From an uncultured Bacilli bacterium (GTDB lineage: Bacteria; Bacillota_I; Bacilli_A; RF39; UBA660), in NCBI GenBank assembly GCA_947593275.1, contig CANQDN010000060.1, forward strand, positions 1 through 8,036: a DNA stretch of 8,036 nucleotides, written 5' to 3'. A model generated the notes under the pieces. That model was given only the letters and a program-made list of their open reading frames with translations. It was not told the DNA's origin and did not search any database. Shown here one piece after another: positions 6,241 through 8,036 of the stretch; within the stretch, counting starts at the first letter, position 1, and every line of letters begins with the position of its first letter. Position numbers and translations under genes: made by a program.

Positions 6241-8036
6241 ATGAAAAAAGTTATTATTGCTATTTTGATGTTTTTAATTGGTCCTTGTAGTGTTTTAGCA
6301 ATCCAAGTTAAAGTGGATAATTTTTTAGTGAATGCAAATGTATTAGAAAATGGAGATATGGAAGTAGAAGAATTAATAATTGCGAAGGGATCATTTAATT
6401 GGTATGAAAGAGATCTATTATATAAAAATTCGGCATTAACTGATAGTACTTTTAGTAATAATGATTTATATAATGCTAAAAATATTTTAGTGGAAAAAGT
6501 TAGTGCTAAAAAAATAAAAGATGATGGATCTTGGGACATGTTTTTAGATGAATTTTCGGATTTTAATTTAGATACTTATGGATCTAATGGGGAGAGTGGG
6601 AAGTATACTTTAACACCAATTTCTAATGGAAATAGAATTAGAATTTATTATCAAACTAATAACGAAGAAGTAGTGTTTTATATTAAATATAGAGTGGTAG
6701 ATCTAGTAGTATTACATGAGGATGTGGCAGAGCTTTATTGGACGTTTGTGCCGGATGGTTTTGAAGAAGATTTACATAATATTAAAATTAGAGTAAGTTT
6801 ACCAAATGAAGATTTATCTAGTAATTTTAGATATTGGGCTCATGGTCATTTAACTGGTGAAATAAAAAAAGTAGATAATAAAACAGTAGAAGCTTCAATT
6901 AAAGATGTTTTTCGGGGTGAAAGTGTAGATGTTCGTTTAACATTTGATAAAAATTTAGTTTATAATGTTACTAAAAAAAGTGAAACTCAAGCTTTAGATA
7001 AAATTATTTTAGTAGAAAAAGATCGGGCGGAAGAAGCAAATAAACTTAGAGAAACTTTAAGGGCTCGCTATAATTTTGTTTATTATGGAACTAAAGTTTT
7101 TATTGGGGGATTACTTATACTTTTAATTTATATTTATTTTAAATATGGGAGAAGTCCTAAATCTAATTATTATTCGAAATATAATCGGGAGTTTATTGAA
7201 GATTATAATGTAGAGGTTGTAGATTATTTAATGAATAAAAAGATTACTCCTAATGCAATGAGTGCTTCTATTATGAATCTTATTTATAAAAAGAATATAG
7301 ATTTTGTGAAAATAAGTGAGAAATCTCGAGAATATAAATTTACTTTAAATAATACTGATAATTTAAATGAAAGTGAAGAGTTATTGGTGGAGTTTTTATT
7401 TGATAATGTAGGGGCAGGTAAAACGGAAGATAATAAAAAAGTTTTTACAACATTAGAGCTTAAGAAGTATGCTAAGGGAGTTAAAACTTGTGATAAATTG
7501 CTTACTTATTATCAGAATTGGCAGAATAGTGTAGTAAAAAAAGGGGAAGAAGAGCATTTTTATGAGTATTCTTTTAAACCATTATTGATTGGGATTGGGC
7601 CTTTTCTTTTGGGGTTATTATTTTTGGTTTATGCTTTATGTAATGAAATATTTAGTTTTTCGTTATTTGTTTTATGTATTCTTTTGGTAGTATTTTTGTT
7701 CTATATTATTATGGTAAATAAAAAAACCGAGAAAGGTTCTTTACATTATGATAAGTGGAAAGCTTTTAAAAACTTTTTAAATGATTTTGGAGCTTTTGAT
7801 ATTAAAGAATTGCCAGAGATTATATTATGGGAGAAATATTTAGTTTATGCGACAGTATTTGGACTTGCTAGAAATGTTCAAGAGAGTATGAATGTCAAAA
7901 TAAAAGAATTAGATATAGCAGATTATGATTATACTCCATCATTTATTTATCTTAATATTGGAGATACAATAACGGCGAATATTAATAATGCTTTATCTAA
8001 TGCGCATTCTAGACAAGCAGCGAATTATAGTAATAG
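6241..8036 (+). CDS. DUF2207 domain-containing membrane protein, 3' end beyond the window
   Basis: The frame stays open for 598 codons to the right edge, so the protein is C-terminally incomplete. In order: an N-terminal signal peptide (MKKVIIAILMFLIGPCSVLA, likely cut after A20); a beta-rich ectodomain of about 250 residues with the DUF2207 flavour (LENGDMEVEELIIAKGSFNW near 35-54, then YYQTNNEEVVFYIKYRVVD); a transmembrane helix at about 285-300 (FIGGLLILLIYIYF) followed by KYGRSPK; a cytoplasmic part with TPNAMSASIMNLIYKKNI; two further helices (about 447-466 and 471-492); and the late family signature LPEIILWEKYLVYATVFGLARNV (524-546). Family members usually end in a Ser/Gly-rich tail; the last visible residues (NALSNAHSRQAANYSN) are where that would begin. 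Molecular function is unknown. It follows lemA with a terminator between, and an envelope role with LemA is inferred. Family assignment is by recognised pattern and layout. Confidence 0.85.
   Translation, partial: MKKVIIAILMFLIGPCSVLAIQVKVDNFLVNANVLENGDMEVEELIIAKGSFNWYERDLLYKNSALTDSTFSNNDLYNAKNILVEKVSAKKIKDDGSWDMFLDEFSDFNLDTYGSNGESGKYTLTPISNGNRIRIYYQTNNEEVVFYIKYRVVDLVVLHEDVAELYWTFVPDGFEEDLHNIKIRVSLPNEDLSSNFRYWAHGHLTGEIKKVDNKTVEASIKDVFRGESVDVRLTFDKNLVYNVTKKSETQALDKIILVEKDRAEEANKLRETLRARYNFVYYGTKVFIGGLLILLIYIYFKYGRSPKSNYYSKYNREFIEDYNVEVVDYLMNKKITPNAMSASIMNLIYKKNIDFVKISEKSREYKFTLNNTDNLNESEELLVEFLFDNVGAGKTEDNKKVFTTLELKKYAKGVKTCDKLLTYYQNWQNSVVKKGEEEHFYEYSFKPLLIGIGPFLLGLLFLVYALCNEIFSFSLFVLCILLVVFLFYIIMVNKKTEKGSLHYDKWKAFKNFLNDFGAFDIKELPEIILWEKYLVYATVFGLARNVQESMNVKIKELDIADYDYTPSFIYLNIGDTITANINNALSNAHSRQAANYSN

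Noticed and set aside
6271..6288. Possible lipoprotein lipobox (FLIGPC) in the DUF2207 signal peptide
   Set aside because: The residue before the cysteine is proline rather than Gly or Ala, and a good signal peptidase I site (VLA) follows.
6195..6539. A 114-codon open frame on the minus strand over the start of the DUF2207 gene
   Set aside because: It is antisense to the signal peptide and ectodomain coding region and spans the terminator; the plus-strand gene explains the sequence.
7408..7425. A GAGKT string in the DUF2207 protein resembling a P-loop
   Set aside because: The required first glycine of GxxxxGKT is an aspartate, there is no Walker B partner, and the position is in the cytoplasmic part of a non-ATPase family.
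1..8036. Search for CRISPR arrays, insertion sequences, phage or defence genes, riboswitches and long repeats
   Set aside because: No regularly spaced repeats, terminal inverted repeats, transposase or phage motifs were seen. Nearly all sequence is accounted for by five genes and their short control regions.

Overview
The window is very AT-rich, plus-strand-dense bacterial chromosome. Lysine, asparagine, isoleucine and AT-ending codons dominate, and there are strong AGGAGG-type ribosome binding sites. It holds AddA/AddB-type recombination subunits rather than RecBCD. Together this points to a low-GC Firmicute, perhaps an uncultured Bacilli or Mollicutes-adjacent gut lineage. That placement is inference. 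TAA, TAG and TGA each end a gene here (addB, lemA and addA), and tryptophan is encoded by TGG, so the standard bacterial code fits better than the mycoplasma code.

Layout: (1) positions 1-71 carry a tRNA-Asn(GUU) on the minus strand, cut by the window edge at its 3' end, with a perfect consensus promoter at 83-111. (2) The divergent intergenic region 72-218 also carries the addB promoter(s) on the plus strand. (3) addB (219-2531) and addA (2518-5610) overlap by 14 nt and encode the two subunits of the AddAB double-strand-break resection helicase-nuclease. (4) After 46 nt comes lemA (5657-6205), then a compact intrinsic terminator that begins inside the lemA stop codon. (5) After 35 nt comes a DUF2207-family membrane protein gene (6241 to the window end, 3' end missing).

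Functionally there are two modules. AddAB processes broken DNA ends for RecA loading: AddA supplies the motor and one nuclease, while AddB supplies the second nuclease, an iron-sulfur clamp and a helicase-like scaffold that has lost its Walker A motif. LemA plus DUF2207 is a recurrent membrane-protein pair of unknown biochemical role, probably cell-envelope related.

I see no mobile element, CRISPR array, phage gene or undescribed system. The genes are housekeeping or conserved. The items worth a second look are the motor-motif loss in AddB, the terminator between lemA and the DUF2207 gene, and the shared TGTTA-type extended -10 elements.
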